Positions 1 to 10,474 of a stretch of DNA of 64,000 nt are shown piece by piece. The DNA lies in the NCBI GenBank assembly GCA_945910005.1, contig OX246741.1, positions 34,625,488-34,689,487 of the forward strand, given 5' to 3'. Both the position numbers and the translations under genes were made by a program. Position 1 is the stretch's first letter; every line of letters begins with the position of its first letter. The DNA comes from Isoperla grammatica. Its lineage: Eukaryota; Arthropoda; Insecta; Plecoptera; Perlodidae. The notes under the pieces were generated by a model. It was not told the origin of the DNA. It made no database searches and worked only from the letters and a program-made list of their open reading frames with translations.

Positions 1-126
1 GTGCTCTGTCAACAGTGTATCTTCAATCCCCCCCCGTATACGAAACTCCCTGTTTATATCCGTTAAAATTACTTTTAAATTGTCAAAACTAAAGCAAAAT
101 AAGTCATATACCCTAGAGACTGTAAT

Positions 127-283
127 ACTCTTTCTTATAAATGTGTCTTTGTTCCAATACAAATTTCCGTTAATAAATTATCTTATAATGTGTTCTTGCA
201 ACACACCTTTCATAATTTAATAAGGAAATTTGAATATTGAAAATATTTTTTGAAACACAGACACATTTATAAGAAAGAGCATT
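127..283. repeat. Inverted-repeat element
   Basis: The sequence atactctttcttataaatgtgtct near 127 reappears inverted at 258-283. About 30 bp of near-match lies at the ends and further weak pairing inside (aaatttcc/ggaaattt). It is a short fold-back element of the MITE type with no coding capacity; the family is not known to me. Confidence 0.5.
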
Positions 284-372
284 AAATTATCTAGGTCTAT
301 GGGATATTTTGGTCTAGTTTTGACTAGTTTAAGAACAATTTTTACCGACAGAAACCGGGAGTTTCGCAGCTG

Positions 373-706
373 GGGTAGAGGTAAAGCCGGTCGGCTCATA
401 GTAGGAACGAAACGTTTAGAGCTAATGGGCCATGTTTATGTATTGAACCATTATAATCGGCTTGTAAACCAAGATTTACTAGAAAAACACGGTTGCCAAT
501 TTTATGATAACAGAAGTCGAAAGAATGTCACCCTTTGAATGAATAAGAATTGTAATGAAATGACAACAGCGCGCTATACCTGTTGGCCCTTTAAACCCTT
601 TTTACGGTCTGACAAACGTTGGTCATTAGCTCTATAAACGTTTCGTTTATCGTTTCTACTATGAGCGGACAGACTTTACAGCCTTATACCTATACTCCCT
701 CTGGTT
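373..706. mobile_element. Fold-back MITE
   Basis: The left arm (373-430, including ggctcatagtagg and cgaaacgtttagagctaat) pairs with the right arm (618-706, including attagctctataaacgtttcg and ctactatgagcgg). The central 190 bp is non-coding. The ORF at 299-538 runs across an arm and is not a gene. The superfamily is not determined because target duplications are unclear. Confidence 0.55.
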
Positions 707-1477
707 TCAATGTGTGATAAGGACTCGCCCCTATAATCAGTGTGCAGATGCGGTTCTAGTTTGGAAGGAAGTGAGAACAATCCAATTCAAGTTGTATTTT
801 ATGTTTTCCTCGAAGAGAACCATAAATTGAATAAATACATCAAAGAAACATCTACGCACAGTTCTTTAAAATCAAAATTTGATACAGGTACAGGAGGGTG
901 ATTTATATCTAGTTTTAGAATTTGTCTTGGTCTGCGTTCGTTAAAAACATGACACTTTACTTATGTATATTAATTTAATTCTATACGGATGATACATTCT
1001 TAATTATTTATATACGTACTAAATAATCATTGATGGATGCATACATTAAAAACATCTTATCTTTATATACACGTCAAATTACTGCGAATACACTTTACCG
1101 TCTTTTAATGCACACAACTAATTATTTTTAATAATGATTATTAATGGATCTTCCATTTCGATTATTCCTGTGATAATTCACGATAGAAATCGTGGCTATA
1201 CCCTCTAAACGGGATTGATATACTATAGCCTCAACGTAACTTCCCCAGGTCCTTAATATCTACTGCTCTTTCATGCAAGCTGCTTCAACGAAAATGAACA
1301 GATTCCTGACGTTCCTTCGCATATTTTAGGTGGTCCTTAGCTTAGTAGAGTGCACAAGCCTTATTAGTCACGCCAGCTGTGTTAGAAATGTCCAGGTAAT
1401 CAATCAAAGGTCGTAAATTATCCCTAATTTACCTATTTCAAGAAGATGATAAAGTAAGAACTAAGAACTATAGAAGT

Positions 1478-1512
1478 TATTATTATTATTATTATTATTA
1501 TTGTTATTATTT
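1478..1512. repeat. (TTA)n microsatellite
   Basis: About eleven ATT/TTA units with one interruption (ttgttatta). Confidence 0.9.
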
Positions 1513-1892
1513 ATTTTCAATATGTTATGAAAATACATAATAAAGGTAATACAATATATAAATCAAAACACACTGATGGTAGTGAGCAGTTAGAGCCAGC
1601 CCCATGCATATACACATAGCATGTGTCTCACTGCCATGTCCTTACAATTTGTTTCTAATACTACATATTTTCTAATATACGTTGATGTTTGTGTGTACAA
1701 TGCATTTAATTTGTGTTAAATGTTGCTAGATAATACAGTAGTTGTTACTTACAGTTCGAGTTTGTGATGTGATAAACAATGCTGAACAGATCCAGTTATG
1801 TCAGGCGTGTATGTGTAAGTGTGTATGTGCTTGTGAGTGTATAGTAATAATACTTTTTGAAGGAATCCCTGTTATAGGGTGCACACCATCTT

Positions 1893-2054
1893 TATAGTGG
1901 ACCCAAGATTACTTTACACCTGCTTTCGTCACATCCGGAGCAGTCATAGCCAACCGGCGAACCGTCCGAGACACACCAGCGCCAATACCGATCACTGATT
2001 GGCTACGAACCAGTCGCCTGTGACGAAAGCATGTGTAAGGTAGTCTTGCGACAA
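1893..2054. mobile_element. MITE with long inverted ends (tatagt...actata)
   Basis: The left end tatagtggacccaagatta...ctttcgtcac mirrors the right end gtgacgaaagca...agtcttgcgacaactata. The length is about 160 bp with ends of about 40 bp. The same family is found at 3125-3300, and degraded relatives with gctttcgtcaca or tgacgaaagca occur near 3095, 38990 and 54995. It is non-coding. Confidence 0.7.
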
Positions 2055-2084
2055 CTATACCTGATATACCCCTCTTCAGGTGAC

Positions 2085-2280
2085 TAACTAGGTTATTAGG
2101 GTGTTTAGATAGTTGGGAAGGAATGTTTGAGGGCTGTTAGTAGGACTCAATCCCAGCATTCGCCTTTACGACTGAGGAAAACCTCGGAAAAACCTTCAGT
2201 CAGAACTGCCGGTGGCCGAAATTGAACCGGCGACCTCCCGAATTAGAGTGTCGCGTCTTACCGCTGAGCCACCTCTATCG
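2085..2280 (-). mobile_element. tRNA-derived SINE
   Basis: On the minus strand, GAGGTGGCTCAGCGGTAAGA (near 2275-2257) matches a Pol III box A, and GGTTCAATTTC (around 2231-2221) matches box B; the spacing and CCACC closure look like a tRNA head. The body TTTTTCCGAGGTTTTCCTC and GGCGAATGCTGGG follows. The same family is at 39655-39840, 55680-55865 and 59400-59540. Confidence 0.7.
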
Positions 2281-2467
2281 TTTGTGAGTGTATGTGCTTG
2301 TCTGATCTGTGTATGTTAGTGCGTGTGCTCTTCATTTGTATATTGGACTCGGCTATTTCGTTCACATGAAACTCGTAAGGTTGGGGCAAGTTTACTTATT
2401 CAAGATGGCTTCTAATTGACACGCCTGTTGCTGCTAGGTTTCGCATAAATATCATTGTCTGGTGTGA

Positions 2468-2533
2468 ACCACAGCAACCTTGTGGATTTTGACGTCACAG
2501 CTGTGACGTCAAAATCCACAAGGTTGCTGTGGT
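2468..2533. repeat. Perfect 66-bp palindrome with CRE sites
   Basis: Two 33-bp arms are perfectly complementary with no spacer, centred on cagctg at 2500/2501. Each arm contains TGACGTCA, the cAMP-response-element palindrome. The arms match the ends of the element at 9083-9234, so this looks like a MITE collapsed to its two termini. Confidence 0.9.
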
Positions 2534-2705
2534 AAGGTGCATTCACAATCTTTACTTGTACTATGGTTTAATGATTAAGACTAAGCCACAGGCTTCTTTC
2601 ATTGGCTGGGAGGGAGAATACTGCGCTCTGATTGGCTGTGACTAAGGTTTGTCTTCGTCTTAATCATTAAACCATAGTACTAGTAAAGATTGTGAATGCA
2701 CCTTT
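2534..2705. mobile_element. MITE, 172 bp, long inverted ends
   Basis: The left arm aaggtgcattcacaatcttt...ggtttaatgattaagac pairs with the right arm gtcttaatcattaaacc...aaagattgtgaatgcacctt over about 46 bp with few mismatches. It abuts the perfect palindrome directly, so one element probably inserted at the end of the other. Confidence 0.75.
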
Positions 2706-3090
2706 AAGTGTCTGTTGTAAGTGTCTGCGTTGTTATAAGGTGATAGACTTCCTGTTCCTGTTTACTCATTTTTTACCTTCTTCTTTCAATCTTCAAAAAT
2801 TAATTTGTGATACTACCTTTCTAAAAATAAGTGCTTTTAGTGCCATCCCCAACGTGTTTCTAGACTTTTTTTAAAGAGTTTGAAACCTATGCATGCTATG
2901 GATTGGTCATTTTATCCCATTTCAAGAGTAGTCCTACCAATATTCCTTTTCCTGTTCCAAATGAACTCAAGATTAGCGTTTAAAATAAATAAATACGTTT
3001 TGGCTACCTATAGTCGACTATAAGAGCCGATTTTTCGACATGAGACATCGACATTTTGAGCATAACGTGTAGTATAGGCCTAAGATTACA

Positions 3091-3530
3091 TTACATACTA
3101 TGCTTTCGTCACAGGCGAGGCACTCATATAGTGGACCCAAGATTACTTTACACCTGCTTTCGTCACATCCGGGGCAGTCCCAGCCAACCAGTGAACCGCC
3201 CGAGACACACCTGCGCCAATACCGATCGCTGATTTGCTACGGACCCGTCGCCTGTGACGAAAGCATTGTGTAAGTAAGGTAGTCTTGGGACAACTATAGC
3301 AAACCAGCTACCGGTAACCACCCGAGACAAGCGCGCGCAAAATACCGATCGCTGATTTGCTACGAACCCGTCGCCTGTGACGAAAGCATTGTGTAAGTAA
3401 GGTAGTCTTGGGACAACTATAGCAAACCAGCTACCGGTAACCACCCGAGACAAGCGCGCACCAATACCGATCGCTGATTGGCTACGAACCCGTCGCCTGT
3501 GACGAAAGCATTGTGTAAGTAAGGTAGCCT
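3091..3530. repeat. Nested/tandem MITE block (123-bp period)
   Basis: A partial left end lies at 3091-3115. A complete copy of the tatagtggacccaag family follows (3125-3300), then two further units of the internal-plus-right-end segment repeating every 123 bp (ggacaactat at 3288 and 3411), ending near 3530. The block grew by tandem duplication of part of a MITE. The ORF at 3163-3453 only reflects the repeat. Confidence 0.75.
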
Positions 3531-3980
3531 AGGGCCTACTTGTCAACCGGTGACGAGAAGGGTTCGTTGACTGCAAGACCATTGGCAAGACTGCTGACGG
3601 CGACGAGAGCCAATCACAATCAAGGTACTGTTTTCTTTTTATCATTTCATACACGCAAATAAGTGGCTGCATGAACCCACCACCTATGTGGTGAGGAAAG
3701 ATGCTCCACCACAAGTAACGGGAATCATCTCTGACTTTAAAATTTTACGAATTTCGTCTTTTTTCGTAGGGTAAAGAGTGAGAGAAGCAAATCAAAGAGA
3801 CTATAACACATGTTCCTACTATACCTACCTAGTCACAGTGTGGTTCGATCCCCGGTGTCATCACAGATGCTCCACCGGTTGATTTCCTTTATCCTTTCGT
3901 GACAGAAGAAACTGTATAAGAAAGTTTTCTGACTTCACTTGGGGTGCTTTATTAAATTTGTTTAATATTGTATTTATTTA
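3531..3980. other. Unassigned flank sequence
   Basis: Nothing coding is seen. A lone box B-like tRNA fragment (ggttcgatccccggtg, 3842-3857) has no convincing box A. Confidence 0.4.
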
Positions 3981-4739
3981 TTAAGCGAGCGAAGCGAGCG
4001 TTTCCACTTGACTCTTATGGCACTTCATTCTGTTTTTTTTTTTTTGTTTGTTTGTTTGTTTTTTTTTTTGTTTTTTTTTTTTTTTATGTCCGTCGATAGC
4101 GGTCGAACGGAAAGTCCGATCAACTTGAAATTTGGACCATCCACAAGCCTCGATGTGGATTGAAGGTGTATAGTTTTGAGGCAAAATCGTTCGAAAAGTT
4201 ACAAAGTTACACCATAGTTACTGCAAAATATTTTTCTGAAACAAAATGGCGGCAAAATGTGAGATAGCCAGATTTTTTTACAGATTTTTCCGGTCACGAA
4301 TATGTTAATGTAATGGCGATCTGATAAGTATTGACAAAGTTACACAAAAGTTACTCGAAAATATATTTCTGAAACACAGTAACAGCAAAATGTGAGGTGG
4401 CTATCTTATAGTAAATTTTCGTCCGGTCACGAATATACTAACGCGATTTGATACATATTAGAGGCAGAAATTACATTTCTATTGCTGTCAATAACTGTTA
4501 GTAACGGTGGCGGACCGCGGCGAAAACATGTCAGCGAAAATTCTTAGCAACGCACATTGCACTGCATCCAACAATGTCGGGAAGTATAATAGCTATGGAA
4601 ATTAGAAAAAATTTTGCAATGCGCATTCTTAAATTGTTGTTAATTGTTGTTTGTATAAGCATTGAAATCTTTTCGCCTGAAAGTTCGTAGATATTGACGC
4701 GCTCGCTTATCAACGCGTCAAACAGAGCGTTTTCCTAGT
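3981..4739. mobile_element. Non-autonomous element, copy 1 (ends ttaagcgagcg/cgctcgcttat)
   Basis: It starts ttaagcgagcgaagcgagcg and ends with cgcgctcgcttatcaacgcgtcaaacagagcg plus ttttcctagt, so the ends are short inverted repeats. The interior carries a T-rich/GTTT tract (about 4031-4085), repeated gttacaaagttaca and gaaacaaaatggcggc blocks and ggtcacgaatat motifs. No transposase is seen. A second copy lies 87 bp away in the same orientation. Confidence 0.7.
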
Positions 4740-4826
4740 GTATATCCTCAAAGCAGACTAGATGCATTCTGGTGGCAAGAAAATAAACTTTTATTAGGAG
4801 TGGGCGTGGTTTAACTTTAAATGTTG
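4740..4826 (-). repeat. Dispersed-repeat fragment between the paired elements
   Basis: On the minus strand this reads as the segment ctaataaaagtttattttcttgccaccagaatgcat, which also occurs at 61070-61105 and, more diverged, at 38425-38465 and 54815-54855 on the plus strand. It marks the boundary between the two tandem element copies. Confidence 0.55.
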
Positions 4827-5560
4827 TTAAGCGAGCGAAGCGAGCGTTTCCACTTGACTCTTATTGCACTTCGTTCTGCTTTTTTTTTTTTTTTGGTTTT
4901 ATGTCTGTCGATAGCGGTCGAACGGAAAGTCCGATCAACTTGAAATTTGGACCATCCACAAGCCTCGATGTGGATTGAAGGTGTATAGTTTTGAGGCAAA
5001 ATCGTTCGAAAAGTTACAAAGTTACACCATAGTTACTGCAAAATATTTTTCTGAAACAAAATGGCGGCAAAATGTGAGATAGCCAGATTTTTCTACAGAT
5101 TTGTCCGGTCACGAATATGTTAATGTAATGGCGATCTGATAAATATTGGCAAAGTTACACGAAAGTTACTCGAAAATATTTTTCTAAAACGCAGTAACGG
5201 CAAAATGTGAGGTGGCTATCTTATAGTAAATTTTTGTCCGGTCACGAATATACTAATGTAAACGCGATCAAATACGTATTAGAGGCAGAAATTACATTTC
5301 TATTGCTGTCAATAAGTGTTAGTAACGGTGGCGGACCGTGTTGAAAACATGACCACGAAAATTCTTAGCAACGCACATTGCACTGCATACAACAATGGCG
5401 GAAAGTATAATAGCCATGGAAATAAGAACAATTTTTGCAATGCGCATTCTTGAATTGTTGTTAATTGTTGTTCGTATTAGCATCGAAATCTTTTCGCCAG
5501 AAAGTTCGTAGATATTGACGCGCTCGCTTATCAACGCGTCAAACAGAGCGTTTTCCTAGT
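4827..5560. mobile_element. Non-autonomous element, copy 2
   Basis: Collinear with copy 1 from ttaagcgagcg to ttttcctagt with scattered substitutions. The T-tract is shorter (about 4879-4894). ORFs at 5319-5534 and 4531-4713 are the same non-coding segment in both copies. Confidence 0.7.
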
Positions 5561-7348
5561 TTTATTATATGGCAAGAATGGGATAGGGCATAGGTGATGA
5601 AAGAGTTTAGAGGTAGTTAGGCCTACTAGTAAAAGATTATGATGCAAATTATGTTAGCAGCTCAGTTGTATACTATTTATTTTAAATCAACAACTAACAG
5701 GACGAATAATTTAAATAGATACGACTTAACACTAATATTGTTCATATGAAAATATATTCACCAAAATTTAAAAACATCACAGGCAATGCAATCCTCAATA
5801 GATAGTTGTTAATTTATAATATGACGGGAATCGTTTCCCAAACTATAGGCCTAATGATTTCACTAGGATAGTTTTACTTAGAGGGATTCAGATGTCAAGA
5901 AGATGCCATCGTGGATCCATTTGATCCTACTCAGTAGGCAGCCAGCACAACAGATAGCGGAATAATACTGTATAATGAAAATATCGTAAAATAATATCAA
6001 ACTGTTCAGATACACCTATAGGAATATAAAAAGTTGGTGTATCTGATTAAATAATAACTACAAAATACAGATATAATGAAAACATTTACAATTATTCATA
6101 ATATAGCTAACAGACAAATGCATAGGATGATCAAGCACTGACTGATATAGGCACTGACAGTAAAGTATGAAAATATTTAGAAGACAATAGGTGAAGGCTC
6201 TTACTAAAGCAGAGCCCTCATTTATTCAAGGATTTGAATTGGGCTCACAGAACCTTTTTCTTCTCTGAAATTATGCCTAAACATTGTACATTGTAATAAA
6301 TAAAAGTTCTTTGACACAATATAACAGATTTGTTTCATTCCTTGGCCCACAATCCCGGTACCTGGTTTGTTAACTCAACTAGTATGCTTGAGATGCTGGT
6401 ATTGTTGCTGACTTACACACACTGACTTGGTATACAGTTGCTGACACATAAATCAAGGGCAGAACAAAAACCTTCTGTACTGCAAAATTCATTGCACACG
6501 CGTTGTTATTTTCTTGTCCCAATCCAATCTAACAATCACCAATGCCTGGTATTTCACTGTGTAAGTATACTCCCAAGATGCGGTACGCATGGTTGGCACC
6601 ATCAATATTCAACCGTAACATGTTAAAAACATAATACGTATGCTAAAAAAAGTCCTGTTTATTTCAACCGTCCAATCGCCGGGATGTCAGTTAAGAGACA
6701 CTTTCACCCAGTCCCTAAGGATCAACAATTCATTTTATCTAAACATTGCATTTTGGATCAAATAAAGAATATCAACACCTTTTACACTTTTCCTCCAGAG
6801 ATTTAAAACATGGTAAAATCGCACCAAAGTTCATTGAATTGCTAAATTTCATAACGACTTGTTCTTTTGTCACTGTATATCCATCAAGACAAGTATACAA
6901 TAACTATGAAAATACCAAGAGAAGGGCATTCTGCAAGCACACATCACACTGGAAGAGAGCAATCAACTACACAACTTCCCAATTAAGGTTGTGAAACATT
7001 TACGGAAGACCCAACCTTGTCGTTTATACACGTCATAACATAAAATATGCCCTCAGTCCACCACGCAGTAAAAATATGTTTTGCATAAAGGTTATAACAA
7101 GCTTTCAAACACTGAAAACAAATAAACAAACTTTAAACTGAAATAGATTTAATATAATTTTAAATACACATTTGCATTTATGTTAGTTAGATTCTCTATT
7201 GTGGACGTTGCTTTGTGCCTTCCTTATGAATTAAGCCATTGCCGATTAATACCAGTGCGTTCTAACAACCGAAATGTCTTGAGGTTTGGACAATCTTAAA
7301 AACCAGGATGAAACAAAACTGCCATTGGAAGCGAAAGTTGAAGAAGTG
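5561..7348. other. ChaC 3' flank and probable 3' UTR, no further gene seen
   Basis: AT-rich sequence without a supportable ORF; the 60-82 aa frames at 6438-6994 have no features. Minus-strand AATAAA occurs at 6663-6658, about 970 bp past the stop, and is a candidate polyadenylation signal; this is a guess from position only. Confidence 0.4.
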
Positions 7349-7667
7349 CAGTTTCTTGGCGGGTATTTGGGGCAGGTTGTGAGACAACTGCCGGCGGTAG
7401 TAGAGCGCATCAGATGTTGAGGCAGCGCAGTTTCTTGGCGGGTAGGTTGTGAGACAACTGCCGGCGGTAGTAGAGCGCATCAGATGTTGAGGCAGCGCAG
7501 TTTCTTGGCGGGTATTTGGGGCAGGTTGGTTGTGAGTGAACTGCCGGTGGTAGTAGAGCGCATCAGATGTTGAGGCAGCGCAGTTTCTTGGCGGGTAGGT
7601 TGTGAGACAACTGCCGGCGGTAGTAGAGCGCATCAGATGTTGAGGCAGCGCAGTTTCTTGGCGGGTA
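7349..7667 (-). repeat. Minisatellite built from the ChaC C-terminal codons and stop
   Basis: Five copies of the box cagtttcttggcgggta start at 7349, 7428, 7498, 7581 and 7651, giving steps of 79, 70, 83 and 70 bp. Read on the minus strand each box is PAKKLR-coding, and the inner copies are followed by CCTCAACATCTGATG. The first copy holds the stop used by the gene; the rest lie in the 3' UTR. The extra 9-13 bp (tttggggca) in alternate units gives a two-unit higher-order pattern. The farthest copy diverges into a different reading (KKLHFFNF), which may be the older C-terminus. Unit lengths are not all multiples of three. Confidence 0.9.
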
Positions 7668-7758
7668 CCCGTGCGGTGAACTCGAAGGTGTTGACGGCAG
7701 CGGGCGCAGCCGCTCCAGCCACTTCCTCGTCGTTCTCGGCATCCGGTAACTGGACAAC
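7633..7758 (-). CDS. CHAC1/CHAC2-like: ChaC exon 5, C-terminal tail and stop (residues 213-253)
   Basis: 126 bp, beginning VVQLPDAENDEE after acceptor CTTCCAG| (7760-7759 is AG). It has an Ala-rich acidic linker (EVAGAAAPAAV) and ends TARVPAKKLRCLNI followed by TGA at 7635-7633. The phase 0 join to exon 4 is exact. The tail is less conserved than the core and is not part of the catalytic fold. The final codons (PAKKLRCLNI-stop) and the first bases of the 3' UTR are the unit of a minisatellite that continues for about 300 bp downstream, so the true ancestral C-terminus is uncertain. Confidence 0.85.
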   Translation of the reverse strand, partial: VVQLPDAENDEEVAGAAAPAAVNTFEFTARVPAKKLRCLNI

Positions 7759-8080
7759 CTGGAAGAACAATGTCTACGATTGAATTCTACCCACAATAGA
7801 GTTACGGTTGCTTACACAAATAAATAATAAATCCCTGATAACTGGGTGAAAACCTTGTGCCACTTAAGAAAGGATCCATTCTGTTGGTAGTTATCAAACT
7901 AGACAGACAACCGTGACAATTTAAGGCGTTTTGTCTATGTATTTCAAATTAAGATTTATCTAGGATCCACAATAATATGTCTCATGTTGTTATGTTAAGT
8001 AGTATGTGATTTGTTTCAGCAAACGTCTCGTTAGGATGAAATACCTAGAGCGCATTGTGATATGCTATCACTAGCTAGCC

Positions 8081-8090
<10 letters not shown>

Positions 8091-8136
<46 letters not shown>
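8091..8136. repeat. (TA)n microsatellite
   Basis: Uninterrupted TA dinucleotides for about 45 bp in intron 4. Confidence 0.95.
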
Positions 8137-8140
<4 letters not shown>

Positions 8141-8782
8141 AGCATTTCGCATCCGAGAGGGCTTGATACCGCAAAGACGACATGCTCATCACTTGGTAGC
8201 CCTGAAAATCTACGAATCAATATATAAAGATAGTATAAAAAAGTAATCGGCCGTAGCTAAATCGGGGAGTAACACCTGCTCACTACACTTATTGGTGATT
8301 GCACTCAGTATATTTACATTTGTCCTATGACAAATACCGCATGGTAACAGACACATAAAGTTGCCATGGCAACACGATGTCACCAAACAGAATGGTTTTA
8401 TCTGACACGTTTTGCACTTTGATTGTGAGTGCTTTGAAATACAAACATTACGAAATTGTGTTGAAACGTTTACTTTCAAACAGCCATGGAGGAGAATTTA
8501 CCGGTACTGTTCCCAAACAAGTGGAACGGACAATCACAGTTCTCTATTTCGCGCACACAATTTTCTATATCGAATGACACGAAATAAGCAATAAAACATA
8601 ACGTTTTTTGTAAGCTGCCTGAAACGTCACTGCAAAAACTAGATAAATTTTAATGTTTAGACTTCAACGTATTTTTAGCCAGATATTTCTTACTTTCAAA
8701 AGATTGGACATCAAAATTTCAATAAATTCTGAAAGTATTGTCGATTCTCTACAATATCGCTATGTTCCTGCAAGACCCCAAC

Positions 8783-8784
8783 AA

Positions 8785-8826
<42 letters not shown>
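8783..8826. repeat. (GA)n microsatellite beside the exon 4 donor
   Basis: An AG-dinucleotide run with a few C interruptions. On the coding strand it is a (TC)n tract beginning about 15 nt after the exon 4 splice donor. Confidence 0.95.
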
Positions 8827-8829
<3 letters not shown>

Positions 8830-8842
8830 ATGACTGTCGTAC

Positions 8843-9005
8843 CTTGTCACCCATCATTGTCTTGAGGCACAGCTTCATCTCCTGTATGCGTGACGTCACC
8901 AGATCCTCTAGTTTGAACAAGTGTTCGTCCTCGGCCTCTGGGATCGCCTCTCGCATGAACCACGCCAGACGCAACAGGTACTCGACGTTGTGGCCGCTGT
9001 TGCCC
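8843..9005 (-). CDS. CHAC1/CHAC2-like: ChaC exon 4 (residues 158-212)
   Basis: 163 bp. Its first base completes the Arg codon split by intron 3 (AG|G), giving S-R-G-N-S-G-H-N-V-E-Y. It then encodes LLRLAWFMREA, EDEHLFKLEDLVTSRI and KTMMGDK, the C-terminal helices of the ChaC fold. The acceptor is TGTCCAG|GGGC (9007-9006 is AG) and the donor GACAAG|GTACGACAG (GT at 8842-8841), phase 0. A (GA)n/(TC)n microsatellite at 8783-8826 begins about 15 bp inside the downstream intron. A CRE-bearing MITE lies 80 bp upstream of the acceptor. Confidence 0.93.
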
Positions 9006-9082
9006 CTGGACATATACATACATCACTCGTTAGCATGACGTCACGACGGAGACATTGGCATGTCGCAGACATACACATAATA

Positions 9083-9234
9083 TAGTGGTTCCACAACAAC
9101 CTTGTGGATGCTAACGTCATAGATAAGTCAGGCATTGACCAACCAAATGTCAGTATTTGCAAAAGCCACCCTCTGATGGGTTGTGACTCACTCATCTATG
9201 ACGTCAGGATTCACAAGGTTGCTGTGAAACCACT
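9083..9234. mobile_element. MITE with CRE-containing inverted ends
   Basis: The left end agtggttccacaacaacctt...aacgtcatagat mirrors the right end atctatgacgtcagg...aaggttgctgtgaaaccact. The right-hand arm keeps TGACGTCA. It is the same family as the palindrome at 2468-2533, here with about 70 bp of interior. It lies in ChaC intron 3, about 80 bp upstream of the exon 4 acceptor. Confidence 0.75.
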
Positions 9235-9439
9235 TTACGTGTATATGGATATTGGACATCGTGATTATTTTTTTTTATAAACGTTTCAGGGAAATCCACG
9301 CTCAGTGTTTTTGTTGAAGGTAATGAGTTGGTTTACGAATGTCAATACGGTGGAATGAATGAATCCATCATTAATTCACGGAAATGTGTTTGATTGGTAA
9401 AAAGAGGACCTTTTAATAAAGAGTGGTATACTCAGTGAT

Positions 9440-10013
9440 TGATGCATATAGTGGGTCAGGGAGGGGTGAAACCCATAATAGGTGTACACTGTACAGGCTG
9501 ATGTAGATAAGCTTGAAGTAGGCTAGTGAGAGAAATGTGTTTTCGTAGCCGGAGGTGACCGCAGCTCGCAGTGAAACCCATAATAGGTGTTAAGGCTGAT
9601 CTAGATTGTATAGTGGGCTAGTGAGAGAAATGTGTTTTCGTAGCCTGAGGTGATCCAAGCTCGCAGTGAAACCCATAATAGGTGTAAAGCCTGATGTAGA
9701 TTAGCTTGTAGTGGGCTAGTGAGAGAAATGTGTTTTCGTAGCCTTGGTGATCGCAGCTCGCAGTGAAACCCATAATAGGTGAAAAGCCTGATGTTGATAA
9801 GCTTGTAGTGGGCTAGTGAGAGAAATGTGTTTTCGTAGTCTGAGATGATCCCAGCTCGCAGTGAAACCCATAATAGGTGTAAAGCCTGATATTGATAAGC
9901 TTGTAGTGGGCTAGTGAGAGAAATGTGTTTTTGTAGCCTGAGGTGATCGCAGCTCGCAGTGAAACCCATAATAGATGTAAAGCCTGGTGTAGATAAGCTT
10001 GATCCTACAATCC
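9440..10013. repeat. Minisatellite, 95-98 bp unit, about six copies
   Basis: The landmark gtgagagaaatgtgtttt recurs at 9526, 9621, 9719, 9816 and 9914, so steps are 95, 98, 97 and 98. Each unit also has agctcgcagtgaaacccata and ggtgt/aaagcctgatgt. The minus-strand 144-aa ORF at 9601-10035 is a translation of the repeat. Confidence 0.9.
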
Positions 10014-10329
10014 GTATCTGTGCTTCTATATACATGTTTTAAAATTATAAGAATCGTTTTTGTAGGTAGGCCTAGTGGGGGGGGGGGGGGGGTTAAGCCC
10101 CAAAATTCCCTTCGGTATGCCACTGAAAATAATGATACCATTTAAAGCAGTGTTGTAAGGGACCTGAGGCCTAAATGCGACTAATCGAATGGTGAACATG
10201 ACCCCTGCATTTTTCGTGAAAAAGATGCGATCCGGCCGAAGTGAAACCAAAAAGCCGCCCGGACGCATGAAGAGCATACGAAAAAGAGGACATGTCCGGG
10301 TTTAACCGGACAAATGCCAACCCTAAGTA

Positions 10330-10474
10330 CGAGCCTCACATATTCAAGGAATGTCTCAAATTCATTCATCCCACCGTATTGGCATGTGTCAGCTCATTCA
10401 TGCCACGTGTATGGCAGAGGCTAATATACGGTGGCACGAATGAATTTAAACATTGCTTGAATATCTGAGCTCGT
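10330..10474. mobile_element. Palindromic MITE
   Basis: gagcctcacatattcaaggaatgtct...attcattcatcccaccgtat pairs with atacggtggcacgaatgaat...cattgcttgaatatctgagctc. The arms are about 50 bp and the loop about 45 bp. It is adjacent to, or part of, the dispersed repeat that follows. Confidence 0.6.

Larger units (their letters stand above)
1..3090. other. Downstream flank, no gene seen; several inverted-repeat elements
   Basis: No coding sequence is supported. It contains small fold-back elements (127-283 and 373-706), a (TTA)n microsatellite (1478-1512), a tRNA-derived SINE (2085-2280), a MITE (1893-2054) and palindromes at 2468-2533 and 2534-2705, listed separately. The remainder is AT-rich sequence in which I see nothing recognisable. 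Confidence 0.6.
7759..8842 (-). other. ChaC intron 4
   Basis: GT at 8842-8841 and AG at 7760-7759. It holds a (TA)n tract (8091-8136) and a (GA)n tract (8783-8826) near the donor. Short ORFs at 8210-8594 are not supported. Confidence 0.8.

Noticed and set aside
3840..3860. tRNA gene suggested by ggttcgatccccggtg
   Set aside because: Only the box B half is present; no acceptor, D or anticodon arm could be drawn.
9601..10035. 144-codon minus-strand ORF
   Set aside because: Translation of the 95-98 bp minisatellite in intron 3.
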